Shown: positions 26,741-34,445 of the stretch, piece after piece
Position numbering within the stretch: the stretch's first letter is position 1
How the letters are laid out: every line of letters starts with the position of its first letter
DNA from: Microcosmobacter mediterraneus
Lineage (GTDB): Bacteria; Bacteroidota; Bacteroidia; Flavobacteriales; Flavobacteriaceae
Direction: 5' to 3'
DNA length: 64,000 bases
NCBI RefSeq assembly: GCF_031846265.1
Contig: NZ_JAVRIA010000002.1
Span: forward strand, 579,067-643,066
The notes under the pieces: model-generated
What the model was told of the DNA's origin: nothing
The model's database searches: none
Seen by the model: the letters and a program-made list of their open reading frames with translations, nothing else
Translations under genes and position numbers: made by a program

Positions 26741-26760
26741 AATCTCGTTGAAACGAGATT
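26741..26760 (-). promoter_or_regulatory. hairpin at the 5' end of the greA transcript
   Basis: AATCTCGTT and AACGAGATT form a nearly loop-less palindrome. On the minus strand it is followed directly by a run of six T. The predicted transcription start lies at about 26760-26763, so the greA mRNA would begin with this terminator-like hairpin, 46 bases before the start codon. Confidence 0.5.
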
Positions 26761-26766
26761 AGAGTA

Positions 26767-26774
26767 CAAATATA
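26767..26774 (-). promoter_or_regulatory. -7 promoter element for greA
   Basis: Minus-strand TATATTTG, a full TAnnTTTG match. No good TTTG at the -33 position. Confidence 0.5.
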
Positions 26775-26835
26775 CAAAATATTTAATGCACTATTTTATT
26801 TTAGTACATTGCGCTTGCTAAGAAAAGAAATAATT

Positions 26836-27267
26836 ATGAAAAAAATAAGCATAGTTTTTACTGCAATTCTTTTATTACAGAATTGCTCCAAGAATGACCG
26901 TGTAAATAACTGTAATTTTTTATTTGATGCTGCTGTAAATGCCACTGTAAATCTAAACTTACCTCAATTTAGCCAACTTCAGTTTATAAGTAATTCGGTT
27001 TATATTCCTAACCAAGGTAATGCTGGTATAATAGTAACTAATGTTGGTACAGGTTTAAGAGCTTGGGACGCTGCAGATCCTAATCATGCACCAACCAGTT
27101 GTTCTCTACTTTCTATTACAGGTTCTGAAGCTACTTGTGGTTGCCAAGATGCGAATACCTATAGCCTTTTTACAGGTGCACCTTTAGAAAATGGAAATTT
27201 AGCTTGTGGTCTAAAAGAGTATCGTGTTTCGCCTTCAGGTAGTAATACGTTTCTTATTACAAATTAA
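26836..27267 (+). CDS. Rieske-like lipoprotein with altered cluster ligands
   Basis: A 143-residue lipoprotein with lipobox Cys17 (LLQNC). The C-terminal half reads like a Rieske fold: DPNHAPTSCSLLSI, then TCGCQDANTYSLFTGAPLENG, then LKEYRV. In a true Rieske protein the ligands are C-x-H and C-x2-H. Here an Asp-Pro-Asn-His replaces the first pair's Cys region, and Gln stands where the second His is expected (CGCQ), so a normal 2Fe-2S cluster is unlikely. The start is the ATG at 26836; a TTG 27 bases earlier is rejected. It converges on the TonB receptor gene, overlapping by 4 bp. Confidence 0.6.
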   Translation: MKKISIVFTAILLLQNCSKNDRVNNCNFLFDAAVNATVNLNLPQFSQLQFISNSVYIPNQGNAGIIVTNVGTGLRAWDAADPNHAPTSCSLLSITGSEATCGCQDANTYSLFTGAPLENGNLACGLKEYRVSPSGSNTFLITN

Positions 27268-29477
27268 AAATTCAAAGTAAGACCAACTAAAAAGTTGGTT
27301 GTAGCCTGTGGATAAAATCCTGCACCTTCAATGGTTGTAATAGTCCCTGGATTGGTGAAATCATCATCATACGTAAAATAATAACCGTTGGACACAAATT
27401 TCTCATTAAAGATATTATTGACCAAAGCTGTAAACACTATAGAATTAAAAAATGTTGTTGTATGAGATTCTTCGGTTACGCCATTCCCTCTGAATGACAT
27501 GGTGTAAGTGATGTTGAAATCATTAGTAAAAAAACTATCTAATTTTGACAATTCGGCTTCTGTATTACTCATATACTGCTCACCTACAAATTTACTTAAT
27601 AATGATAGTTGTAAATTTTTAGTAGGCTGAAACACTATAGCGTTAGCCGCTATAAATTCTGGTGAAAAAGAAATATCAGTTTTACCAAGATTAACTAATT
27701 CACCATCGAAAGGTATTATAGTCTCATTGTTTTTATTTGAACTTAGTGTAGCATTTGTTTGTAAGGTTAATTTAGAAGTTACTGGAATAACGGTTTCTAA
27801 TTCTAATCCTAAACGATAACTCTCTCCACTATTAGTTCTGATGGGATTACCTACATCATCAAGTTCACCAGAAAGCACCAATTGCTCATTATATAGCATA
27901 TAGTAGAGGTTAGCATTAAAGCTAAAGTTATTTTTTTTATGTCTCCAGCCTAGCTCAAAATCGTTGAGTTGCTCAGGCTCAATGTTTGGATTGGTTTCAA
28001 AATCCGTTCTGTTAGGTTCTCTATTGGCTCTTGCGTAGGAGAAATAAAAGTTGTTTTTATCATTGAGTTCATAAGTAATTCCTGCTTTTGGATTGAAGAA
28101 TGTGAAATTTTTATCCACTTCAAACGGCACAATATCTGAACTCGTTCCTGTGGTTTCATAAGTTACATTACGTAGTTGTAGATCGCCATAAAGACTAATT
28201 TTTTCATTAAGTCTATAATTAGCTTTTGTAAATACTGAGAAGTCGTTTTTAATACTATTGCCATCGTAATAACGATCTCTAATCTCTGATTGACTCGCAA
28301 ATTCTGCCCAAATAACTTCGCCAAAATGATCGCCGTCATAATGACTGTAGGAACCTCCAAAAATCATATCGAGCATATTGTTTTTGTAGTTTGCTGTAGC
28401 ATTTATAACGTAAAAATCGTTATCCAACCAGCGTCTTCTAATGAGGTCAGTCGTATTTACAGTTTCGCCATCAACTGTTAATTCCTCTAAGCCATAGGTT
28501 TCAAAATCATCATCTTCTCTAAACTGTTCAAAATAACCACGACCATAGGTATAGTTTAGTCCAACTGTTGTTGACCAATGAGAACTATAACGTTGATTCC
28601 AATGTAATTGGTAATGGTCTTGGTTATAATTATCTACTTCGTTATCATAAAATTGGATATTGCCATTATCATCAGTATAAATTCCTGCTGGATTAAATGT
28701 TCTATCATTTTTAAGTGTTTCAGCATCGATTCCAAACCAAGATTGATAGGTCACTTCTTTTCCACCAAATGTTATAGCTTTAATAAGTGTATTGTCATCT
28801 ATATATGAACCTTGTAAAAAGTAAGATTTAAGATCTGTAGAGGCACGATCTATATAACCATCTGAAACAATATTGGATAAGCGTCCAGCAATTTCAAAGT
28901 GATTATTCATTAAGCCTGTGCTGAACTTTACTGTATGTTTTCTAGTGTTAAAACTACCAAAAGAGTTTGATATTTCTCCAGAAGCTTCTTTAGAGACAGC
29001 ATCTGTTAGCACATTAATACTAGCACCAAAAGCTCCTGAGCCATTGGTTGAAGTTCCTACACCTCGTTGTAGTTGCAAGCTTTCTACTGAAGAGGCAAAG
29101 TCTCCTAAGTTAACCCAAAATGTTCCTAAGGATTCGGCATCGTTGTAAGGTATTCCGTTTATCGTAATATTAGTTGATTGTGCACTTACACCTCTAACAC
29201 GTATTCCTGTGTAACCAATACCAGCTCCAGCATCTGTTGTTGTTACTACCGAAGGTAAGAAATTAAGTAGGATAGGAATGTCTTGACCCAAATTACGTTT
29301 TGCAATCTCCTTTTTAGTAAGGTTAGTGTGTGTAATAGGTGATTTGGCATTAACTCTAACAGCTTTGACTAAAACTTCATCGAGCTTTTCGGTTTTTGTG
29401 GAGTCTTGTTGTTTTTCTTGTGAATGTGCAAAAGTTGCTACTAAACAGATTACAAGAGTATAAATTATTTTTTTCAT
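27264..29477 (-). CDS. TonB-dependent receptor under TPP riboswitch control
   Basis: A 737-residue outer-membrane receptor. A signal peptide (1-20, ending FAHSQ) is followed by a plug domain (about 45-160, with GIRVRGVSAQSTNITINGIPYNDAES) and a 22-strand-type barrel ending in an aromatic LTLNF. It lacks the N-terminal CarboxypepD domain. The leader carries a TPP riboswitch at 29611-29760, so the cargo is most likely thiamine, its phosphate or a precursor, imported with TonB energy. The start is the ATG at 29477; the upstream TTG at 29492 is not favoured. Confidence 0.92.
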   Translation of the reverse strand: MKKIIYTLVICLVATFAHSQEKQQDSTKTEKLDEVLVKAVRVNAKSPITHTNLTKKEIAKRNLGQDIPILLNFLPSVVTTTDAGAGIGYTGIRVRGVSAQSTNITINGIPYNDAESLGTFWVNLGDFASSVESLQLQRGVGTSTNGSGAFGASINVLTDAVSKEASGEISNSFGSFNTRKHTVKFSTGLMNNHFEIAGRLSNIVSDGYIDRASTDLKSYFLQGSYIDDNTLIKAITFGGKEVTYQSWFGIDAETLKNDRTFNPAGIYTDDNGNIQFYDNEVDNYNQDHYQLHWNQRYSSHWSTTVGLNYTYGRGYFEQFREDDDFETYGLEELTVDGETVNTTDLIRRRWLDNDFYVINATANYKNNMLDMIFGGSYSHYDGDHFGEVIWAEFASQSEIRDRYYDGNSIKNDFSVFTKANYRLNEKISLYGDLQLRNVTYETTGTSSDIVPFEVDKNFTFFNPKAGITYELNDKNNFYFSYARANREPNRTDFETNPNIEPEQLNDFELGWRHKKNNFSFNANLYYMLYNEQLVLSGELDDVGNPIRTNSGESYRLGLELETVIPVTSKLTLQTNATLSSNKNNETIIPFDGELVNLGKTDISFSPEFIAANAIVFQPTKNLQLSLLSKFVGEQYMSNTEAELSKLDSFFTNDFNITYTMSFRGNGVTEESHTTTFFNSIVFTALVNNIFNEKFVSNGYYFTYDDDFTNPGTITTIEGAGFYPQATTNFLVGLTLNF

Positions 29478-29551
29478 TACGATTAAATACAATAATCGAA
29501 TAAAAAGAGGTCATTATTCTTTAATATTAAAATTTTGATGAAATGTTTTAA

Positions 29552-29599
29552 GAGATTGCCACGTCTTCAGATTTATTAAATCTTCATCCACGCAATGAC
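29552..29599. repeat. GTCATTG-type palindromic repeat in the riboswitch leader
   Basis: On the minus strand it runs from GTCATTGCG to GGCAATCTC, with an AT-rich inner stem (AGATTT against AAATCT). It belongs to the same loose family as the elements at 1838, 4671 and 35792. It sits between the TPP aptamer and the receptor gene, where the expression platform would be. Confidence 0.5.
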
Positions 29600-29610
29600 A
29601 GTTTACATTT

Positions 29611-29760
29611 CTGATTTCCTTAGCAGCATTACCTGCTCAGGTTCAATGGGTATGATCTCAGCTTTTTAAGTTTAAAGTTTCATATTCAAAATTCAAAGAG
29701 CTTCTTAAAACGACTTTGGATCTTAAATTGTAAACCTTGAACTCAATAGGCACCCCTTTT
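29611..29760 (-). ncRNA. TPP (thiamine pyrophosphate) riboswitch
   Basis: Read on the minus strand: GGGGTGCC (29756-29749), a long variable P3 arm, then CTGAGATCATACCC (29661-29648), GAACCTGA (29644-29637), GTAATGC and a closing AAGG. These are the conserved pieces of the THI-box aptamer in the right order. The P3 arm is longer than usual. A -7 promoter element lies just upstream (29773-29780). TPP binding is expected to shut down the TonB receptor gene, which starts 134 bp downstream. Confidence 0.93.
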
Positions 29761-29772
29761 TTGAGAACGATG

Positions 29773-29780
29773 CAAAAGTA
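29773..29780 (-). promoter_or_regulatory. -7 promoter element for the TPP-regulated transcript
   Basis: Minus-strand TACTTTTG, a full TAnnTTTG match, placing the transcript start a few bases before the aptamer. Confidence 0.5.
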
Positions 29781-29832
29781 ATAACCAAAAATGAAATAGC
29801 TATTATAAAGTAAGTAGTTTTTATCGTTTAAA

Positions 29833-29864
29833 CATCATCGTAATATTGCAATATTACGATGATG
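29833..29864 (-). terminator. perfect 32-bp palindrome after arfB, probable terminator
   Basis: CATCATCGTAATATTG followed directly by its exact inverse complement. It lies 11 bp beyond the arfB stop and before the riboswitch promoter, so it probably ends the six-gene operon as a long hairpin. The T content after it is modest. A protein-binding palindrome is the alternative. Confidence 0.5.
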
Positions 29865-29874
29865 ATAAATAAAA

Positions 29875-30282
29875 TCAATCAATATCAGGTTTTTTCCTAG
29901 ATGATTTCTTTTCGGAATTAAAACGCTTGTTTTTTAGACGTTTCTCTTTAACTGCTTTTGGGATTTTTGTAGACTTCCTTTTTTTCATTACGATAAGCCC
30001 GTCCTCAATAAGCTTAATAAAACGCTGAATAACCAAAGTTTTATTTCTATGCTGACTTCTAGTTTCGTCACATTGAAGTATAATAAGCCCTTCTTGAGTA
30101 ATACGCGACTGGAGTGTTAATGTAAGGCGCTCTTTTTCTTCCTCTGATAATACTTGAGAAGCATTAATATTGAAGCTTAATTCAACTTTTGAACTTACTT
30201 TATTAACGTGCTGCCCACCTTTACCAGAACTACGTATAGCTTTAAAAGATAATTCTGATATAAGTTGACTAATAATTTGCAT
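29875..30282 (-). CDS. arfB: peptidyl-tRNA hydrolase ArfB (alternative ribosome rescue)
   Basis: A 135-residue release-factor-like protein that frees nascent peptides from stalled, non-stop ribosomes. The catalytic GGQ is at residues 22-24 in RSSGKGGQHVNKVSSKVEL. There is no codon-recognition domain, and the C-terminal tail (about 100-135) is strongly basic with many Lys/Arg, which in ArfB reaches into the empty mRNA channel. Its ATG overlaps the DUF4301 stop by one base (TAATG). It is the last gene of the operon before the 32-bp palindrome. Confidence 0.93.
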   Translation of the reverse strand: MQIISQLISELSFKAIRSSGKGGQHVNKVSSKVELSFNINASQVLSEEEKERLTLTLQSRITQEGLIILQCDETRSQHRNKTLVIQRFIKLIEDGLIVMKKRKSTKIPKAVKEKRLKNKRFNSEKKSSRKKPDID

Positions 30283-31838
30283 TAAGTTATTTGGTGTTGT
30301 GCTTTTAGAAGGTCGTTAACCGTTTTTACAGGATTAAAAGTAATGATTGGGACTTCTACGAAAATAGTATTCCAATATGCCATACTTCCATTCCATAGAC
30401 CAGGCAATTCTAAGGCTTTTAGATCTTTACCCACTTTTGTTTTCATAGTGATAAAAGCAGCTTTATGATCTACAAAGTTCTCTAAGTTAAATTTCTCGCC
30501 TTTATAATTTTTCACACCACAAACCAAATCTACTGGATTAAAATGGGTAGCATTTTTTAAGATGTTTTTTTGAATTTTGTCCTTTTGATTAATCTGAGCA
30601 GATTCAACAATTTGAAGTGATTGATTCCAACTTTGATCCTTTACCCAAAATGGTCCTCCTCCTGGTTCACCTTCATTTTTTACCATTCCACAGATACGAA
30701 TTGGCCTGTTTAGTTTAGCTTTTAAATACTCGATTTTATATTTGTCTGAATATTTTTCGAATTCATGAGAAATTTTAACACTTAACTCCCTTGTTAAAAA
30801 TTCTGCTATTGTAATGAGTTCATCTTCAGTGATTCGTTCGTTTTCTAGATTTCGCAAAAACTGAAATGTTTTATTCTGTAATTTTAAAAGAATCCCTGCT
30901 AATACCTTTTTGTATTTTGCAACGTCTTCTTTGTACTTTTTTACAACCACATTATCTATATTCTTTATAAAAATAATATCAGCATCTAATTCATTTAGGT
31001 TTTTAATTAATGCGCCATGACCAGATGGTCTAAAGAGTAAGGACTCATTATCGTCTCTAAAAGGCTTATTTTTTAGGGTAACAGCTATAGTATCTGTTGA
31101 TTCGTGTTGGTAAGAAAAAGAAATATCAAAAGAGACACCTGTTTTTTTCTCTACGTACTCTTCAATACGCCTAAATTCTTTGTCAAATGTATCCTTAAAT
31201 CGTTCTGAAATAGTAAAGTGAAGCTTCGCATTATTATCATCAGATGCATAGAGAGCAGCTTCGTACAAATGCTCTTCAAAAGCTGTAGAAATATGATTGT
31301 TTTTATACTCATGAAATGGCAACAACCCTTTAGGTGAGTTTGCGAAATTAAGCTTATCTTTATCTAGCATTGCACTTACAAAGTGCCATGCTTTATCACT
31401 TGTAGATAGTTTTTCAAAACTTATGCCTTTAGATTCTAATTGCTCTAAAACCAACTTATAAAACGGAAATTTTTCTAAACCAACTAAAAACAAGGACAAG
31501 TCTTTTAACTTGTTTTTGTTTATATGAGAATTAATAGACTCTTTTTGAGTATTATATTCTTTTAGAAATTTAAATAAAAACTTAAACATTCTTGTAGCTG
31601 CACCAGAAGCAGGAACAAATTTTAACAACAATACATTATTCTTTTCTTTCTCGAAATGTGAAATTGAATCCTCAATAAGTGCTTCGTTGAGTTTTAAAAT
31701 TCCGTTGTCTATTCTTGCAGCTTCAGCAATATTAGTAAATGGAATGCCAGATTCAAAAAGACCAATTTGTGCTTCAACTTTTTTAAGAGTTAATCCTTTA
31801 GCTTCTATTTGTCGTATATCCTTTTCGGTAAAACTCAT
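30282..31838 (-). CDS. DUF4301 family protein
   Basis: A 518-residue cytoplasmic protein of the Bacteroidota family DUF4301. Visible features are FVPASGAATRMFK near residue 75, RPSGHGALIKNLNEL (about 268-285) and RICGMVKNEGEPGGGPFWVKD (about 382-405). The glycine-rich blocks suggest a nucleotide- or sugar-nucleotide-binding fold, and nucleotidyltransferase-like activity has been a reasonable guess, but no function is established. It overlaps by one base with both the kinase gene upstream and arfB downstream, so expression of the three is coupled. Confidence 0.8.
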   Translation of the reverse strand: MSFTEKDIRQIEAKGLTLKKVEAQIGLFESGIPFTNIAEAARIDNGILKLNEALIEDSISHFEKEKNNVLLLKFVPASGAATRMFKFLFKFLKEYNTQKESINSHINKNKLKDLSLFLVGLEKFPFYKLVLEQLESKGISFEKLSTSDKAWHFVSAMLDKDKLNFANSPKGLLPFHEYKNNHISTAFEEHLYEAALYASDDNNAKLHFTISERFKDTFDKEFRRIEEYVEKKTGVSFDISFSYQHESTDTIAVTLKNKPFRDDNESLLFRPSGHGALIKNLNELDADIIFIKNIDNVVVKKYKEDVAKYKKVLAGILLKLQNKTFQFLRNLENERITEDELITIAEFLTRELSVKISHEFEKYSDKYKIEYLKAKLNRPIRICGMVKNEGEPGGGPFWVKDQSWNQSLQIVESAQINQKDKIQKNILKNATHFNPVDLVCGVKNYKGEKFNLENFVDHKAAFITMKTKVGKDLKALELPGLWNGSMAYWNTIFVEVPIITFNPVKTVNDLLKAQHQIT

Positions 31839-32404
31839 TAATTTTTATCTAATAATTTATCTATATGATGAGTAGCTAATTTAAGCCGTTCTTTTTTTGA
31901 TCCCTTTAACAACACATAGGGTTTTTGATACTTTATTAAAGTATCTTCAAAAGCGTTAAACATAGCTTCTCTTTCATTTGGTTTATCTCTCAAATCATCT
32001 GCTTCCCAAGGCGTGTCAATATAGGTTAAAAAATAAAGTTCATAAAAGTTTTTTAATGCATATTTTTCAATTAAAGGGTCGCAATTCCCTGAGTAATATA
32101 CCTCAGAATACACCTTAGTTTCTAATAGATCTGTATCACAGATTAGAACAGAATCTGTTTTTTGAGCAGAATTATTTTCTAGAGCCATTTGCCCTATAGC
32201 AATAGGCAATAAATCATGAGGTTCACAAGTCTTACGTTCGTTATTCCATTTGTTTTGAAGATACTCTCGTGCATATTCTGGCACCCAAACAGAATTATAG
32301 TGCCTGGCTAATTGACGCGCAAGAGTTGTCTTACCTGTAGACTCAGGCCCAAATAAAACGACTCTTATACAGTTTGCAGGTTGTTGTTTAAGCTTTTCTT
32401 CCAT
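31838..32404 (-). CDS. NadR-like nucleoside kinase (AAA ATPase)
   Basis: A 188-residue P-loop kinase, with Walker A GPESTGKT at residues 19-26, VPEYAREYL at about 41-49, and LICDTDLLETKVYSE. This is the ribosylnicotinamide-kinase half of NadR, without the adenylyltransferase half. It overlaps the pnuC gene by 40 bp, and such transporter/kinase pairs trap the imported vitamin by phosphorylation. The default substrate is nicotinamide riboside; a thiamine role is possible given the TPP-regulated receptor nearby. Only one plausible ATG is available, so the long overlap appears real. Confidence 0.82.
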   Translation of the reverse strand: MEEKLKQQPANCIRVVLFGPESTGKTTLARQLARHYNSVWVPEYAREYLQNKWNNERKTCEPHDLLPIAIGQMALENNSAQKTDSVLICDTDLLETKVYSEVYYSGNCDPLIEKYALKNFYELYFLTYIDTPWEADDLRDKPNEREAMFNAFEDTLIKYQKPYVLLKGSKKERLKLATHHIDKLLDKN

Positions 32405-32997
32405 TCAATATAGCCTTGTATAGCCAAAATAGTAAATATTATGTATTGCAAAGATAACATGCCCAATCCACGATAAGCATAAAGAGGTATGGTAATGAGG
32501 TTAGCAATAATCCATAAGATCCAATTTTCTAATTTTTTATTAGCCATAAACCACATTGCAGTAAAAAATATACCTGAAGTTACTATATCTATGTAATTTG
32601 GAATTTCTAAACTATAATCATAACTTTTGTAAACGAGATAAGTAACAACCATAGTCATTACAAACATGATTAAGCCAATGATTTTTTCTTTTTTATTGGT
32701 TCTTGAAATTGGAACAATGTAATCACCTTCTTTTTTACGAGACCAGTTCCACCAACCATAAATACTCATTATGGAATAGTAGAAATTCATCATCATGTCG
32801 CCAAAATATTCATTGATATAGAGCAAATAAACAGTTATAACTGTGCAAATAATCCCTGTTGGATAAACCCAAATGTTTGCTTTTTTGGCAAACCAAACAC
32901 TTAAAATTCCAAAAACAAAAGCAATAACTTCTAGAACAATAAGATGCGTTGGAGCTTCTTTATAAGCGTCGATAAAAAAATCAATAATTTCTGTCAT
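32365..32997 (-). CDS. pnuC: PnuC family vitamin transporter
   Basis: A 210-residue inner-membrane protein with about seven helices, matching PnuC: FVFGILSVWFAKKANIWVYPTGI near the N-terminus, the YGWWNW motif near residue 80, and NKKLENWILWIIANL. PnuC proteins carry nicotinamide riboside by facilitated diffusion; in Bacteroidota a related group (PnuT) carries thiamine. The kinase gene overlaps its end. Its start overlaps the pcrB stop by 4 bp (ATGA). Nicotinamide riboside is the default reading. Confidence 0.88.
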   Translation of the reverse strand: MTEIIDFFIDAYKEAPTHLIVLEVIAFVFGILSVWFAKKANIWVYPTGIICTVITVYLLYINEYFGDMMMNFYYSIMSIYGWWNWSRKKEGDYIVPISRTNKKEKIIGLIMFVMTMVVTYLVYKSYDYSLEIPNYIDIVTSGIFFTAMWFMANKKLENWILWIIANLITIPLYAYRGLGMLSLQYIIFTILAIQGYIEWKKSLNNNLQTV

Positions 32998-33716
32998 GAT
33001 AAGGTGTCAAAAAATAATTCATCGTTTTCAAAAGCAGTACCAATTACTACAAGATCTGCACCAGCATCATAAGCATCTTGTAATTGCTTTTTGCTTCTAA
33101 TACCTCCTCCTACAATGAGTGGAATGTTAAGGTGTTGTTTAACTTTAGAAATTATTGAGCCTTCAATAGGCTGAGTAGCACCACTTCCAGCTTCTAAATA
33201 TATGAGTTGCATTCCTAAGAGCTCTCCAGCTTTTGCAGTATCAATAATGAGATCAATATTGTTTCGCTGTAATGGTTTTGTCTCACTAACGCGCTCAACT
33301 GCTGTTTGCTTTCCGTTTTCAATAAGGATATAACCTGTTGGAATAACTTCTAACTTGGTGTCAGATAATTTTGAAGCAGCTTCTACATGTTTGCCAATAA
33401 GATACTCTGCATTACGACCAGAAATAAGCGATAGAAACAAAAGACCATCTGCTTTGTTGGTAATTTGAATGGTATCTCCTGGGAATAAAATAACAGGTAA
33501 CTTGGTATGCTTTTTTATTTCATTTACGACAAGTTCTGTAAGACCAGTAGCAACTTCACTACCACCTACAAAAATATGAGTAACAACTGACCGATTTACT
33601 TTATTAACAACATTAGAAATGTTTTTAAGCTCAATTTTATCAGGATCTATAAGTACCGCAAGAAGTTTTTTATCTTCTTTTTTGGCATTAATTATATATT
33701 GTAAAAGTTTACTCAT
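32994..33716 (-). CDS. pcrB: geranylgeranylglyceryl phosphate synthase family protein
   Basis: A 240-residue TIM-barrel prenyltransferase. LAVLIDPDK near residues 19-27, HIFVGGSEV, LFPG, YLEAGSGA near 171-178 and IVGGGIRSKKQL are all characteristic. The family joins a polyprenyl diphosphate to glycerol 1-phosphate, and Bacteroidota carry the group II (archaeal-like) form making ether-lipid precursors. The fate of the product in these bacteria is unclear. It starts right after the PPTase stop and overlaps pnuC by 4 bp. Confidence 0.9.
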   Translation of the reverse strand: MSKLLQYIINAKKEDKKLLAVLIDPDKIELKNISNVVNKVNRSVVTHIFVGGSEVATGLTELVVNEIKKHTKLPVILFPGDTIQITNKADGLLFLSLISGRNAEYLIGKHVEAASKLSDTKLEVIPTGYILIENGKQTAVERVSETKPLQRNNIDLIIDTAKAGELLGMQLIYLEAGSGATQPIEGSIISKVKQHLNIPLIVGGGIRSKKQLQDAYDAGADLVVIGTAFENDELFFDTLS

Positions 33717-34343
33717 TTAAGGAATAACATAAGCACAAGTAAACCCTTCGAACTCAAGAAAAGCTGTATTATATCTGTATTTTTTATCATTGTAATCTAT
33801 CCAAGCTATAGTTTTTTCATCTTTTAGAGCAAATGGAATAACTAAAAAGTGCTCTTTAAACAACATACCTGGAGTGGCAAAAAGCTTATAAAGTGATTCC
33901 TTAATTCCCCAAATGACTGTGAGCTTTCTAATGTAATCTTTAGAGTCTTTTTTGAGATAATTAAACTCATAATCCACAAATTTTTTAGCAATGATGCCAA
34001 TTTTGTCGCGTTGCATTTCTATATCAATTCCAATAGGTTTGTCGCTTATTATAACACCAGAAAACGTAAAAGAATGTGTTATGGATATGTATTTTTCATC
34101 TTTTAAATGTGGTTTTCCATTATCATCATAAAATAAATCTTGATCTGTATATCCAAAATCTCTAAGTAAATGCCTTACGCTTAAAAAACCACGTTGGTGC
34201 AACTCGCTTTTCATACCTAAAACACGCTCTAAACTATTTGGTTTTAAATCTAAAGGTTTAAGTAAATCGTCATAAGATTCTGTAATCTTCCAGATTTTAA
34301 CGCAAGTTTGTGAGTTGGGATTGAGCGTTTTATAGAGTGGCAT
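33717..34343 (-). CDS. 4'-phosphopantetheinyl transferase (Sfp type)
   Basis: A 208-residue enzyme that moves phosphopantetheine from CoA to a Ser of acyl-carrier domains. The magnesium-binding GIDIE is at residues 105-109 and WGIKES at 145-150, the two signatures of the Sfp superfamily, with KPHL and SITHS before them. It is the first gene of a compact six-gene operon and abuts pcrB. Bacteroidota generally use this type for the fatty-acid ACP, so no secondary-metabolite cluster is implied, and none is seen. It is divergent from ahcY. Confidence 0.88.
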   Translation of the reverse strand: MPLYKTLNPNSQTCVKIWKITESYDDLLKPLDLKPNSLERVLGMKSELHQRGFLSVRHLLRDFGYTDQDLFYDDNGKPHLKDEKYISITHSFTFSGVIISDKPIGIDIEMQRDKIGIIAKKFVDYEFNYLKKDSKDYIRKLTVIWGIKESLYKLFATPGMLFKEHFLVIPFALKDEKTIAWIDYNDKKYRYNTAFLEFEGFTCAYVIP

Positions 34344-34366
34344 TTAATATTCTGAAAGTTAATGAT

Positions 34367-34374
34367 TATCTTTG
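34367..34374 (+). promoter_or_regulatory. -7 promoter element for ahcY
   Basis: TATCTTTG, a full TAnnTTTG match. The predicted start of transcription is about 34380, exactly where the structured leader begins. Confidence 0.55.
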
Positions 34375-34379
34375 CACCG

Positions 34380-34445
34380 CTTTTTGGCAGACTTGTAAGT
34401 TTTATATAAGCTAATTTAACCAAATTTATGGTCTAAAGCCAAAGG
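34380..34445 (+). ncRNA. candidate structured leader of ahcY
   Basis: The ends of this 66-base segment pair: CTTTTTGGC (34380-34388) with GCCAAAGG (34438-34445), and AGAC (34389-34392) with GTCT (34431-34434), leaving a three-base bulge. Inside are an ACTTGTAAGT self-complementary segment and an ACCA/TGGT hairpin whose 3' side competes with the GTCT pairing. The design is riboswitch-like, but I cannot match it to a known SAM or SAH class. Confidence 0.35.

Noticed and set aside
28163..29148. Several 60-76-residue open frames opposite or inside the TonB receptor gene
   Set aside because: The receptor frame has a full domain structure; the others have no homologous motifs and lie in shadow frames.
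33717..34343. Secondary-metabolite cluster around the Sfp-type PPTase
   Set aside because: No polyketide or non-ribosomal peptide synthase genes are near; Bacteroidota use this enzyme type for normal fatty-acid synthesis.
34380..34445. Assignment of the ahcY leader to a known SAM or SAH riboswitch class
   Set aside because: An ATTTAACC segment recalls SAM-II, but the 3' pseudoknot strand and order do not match, so only a structured leader is claimed.
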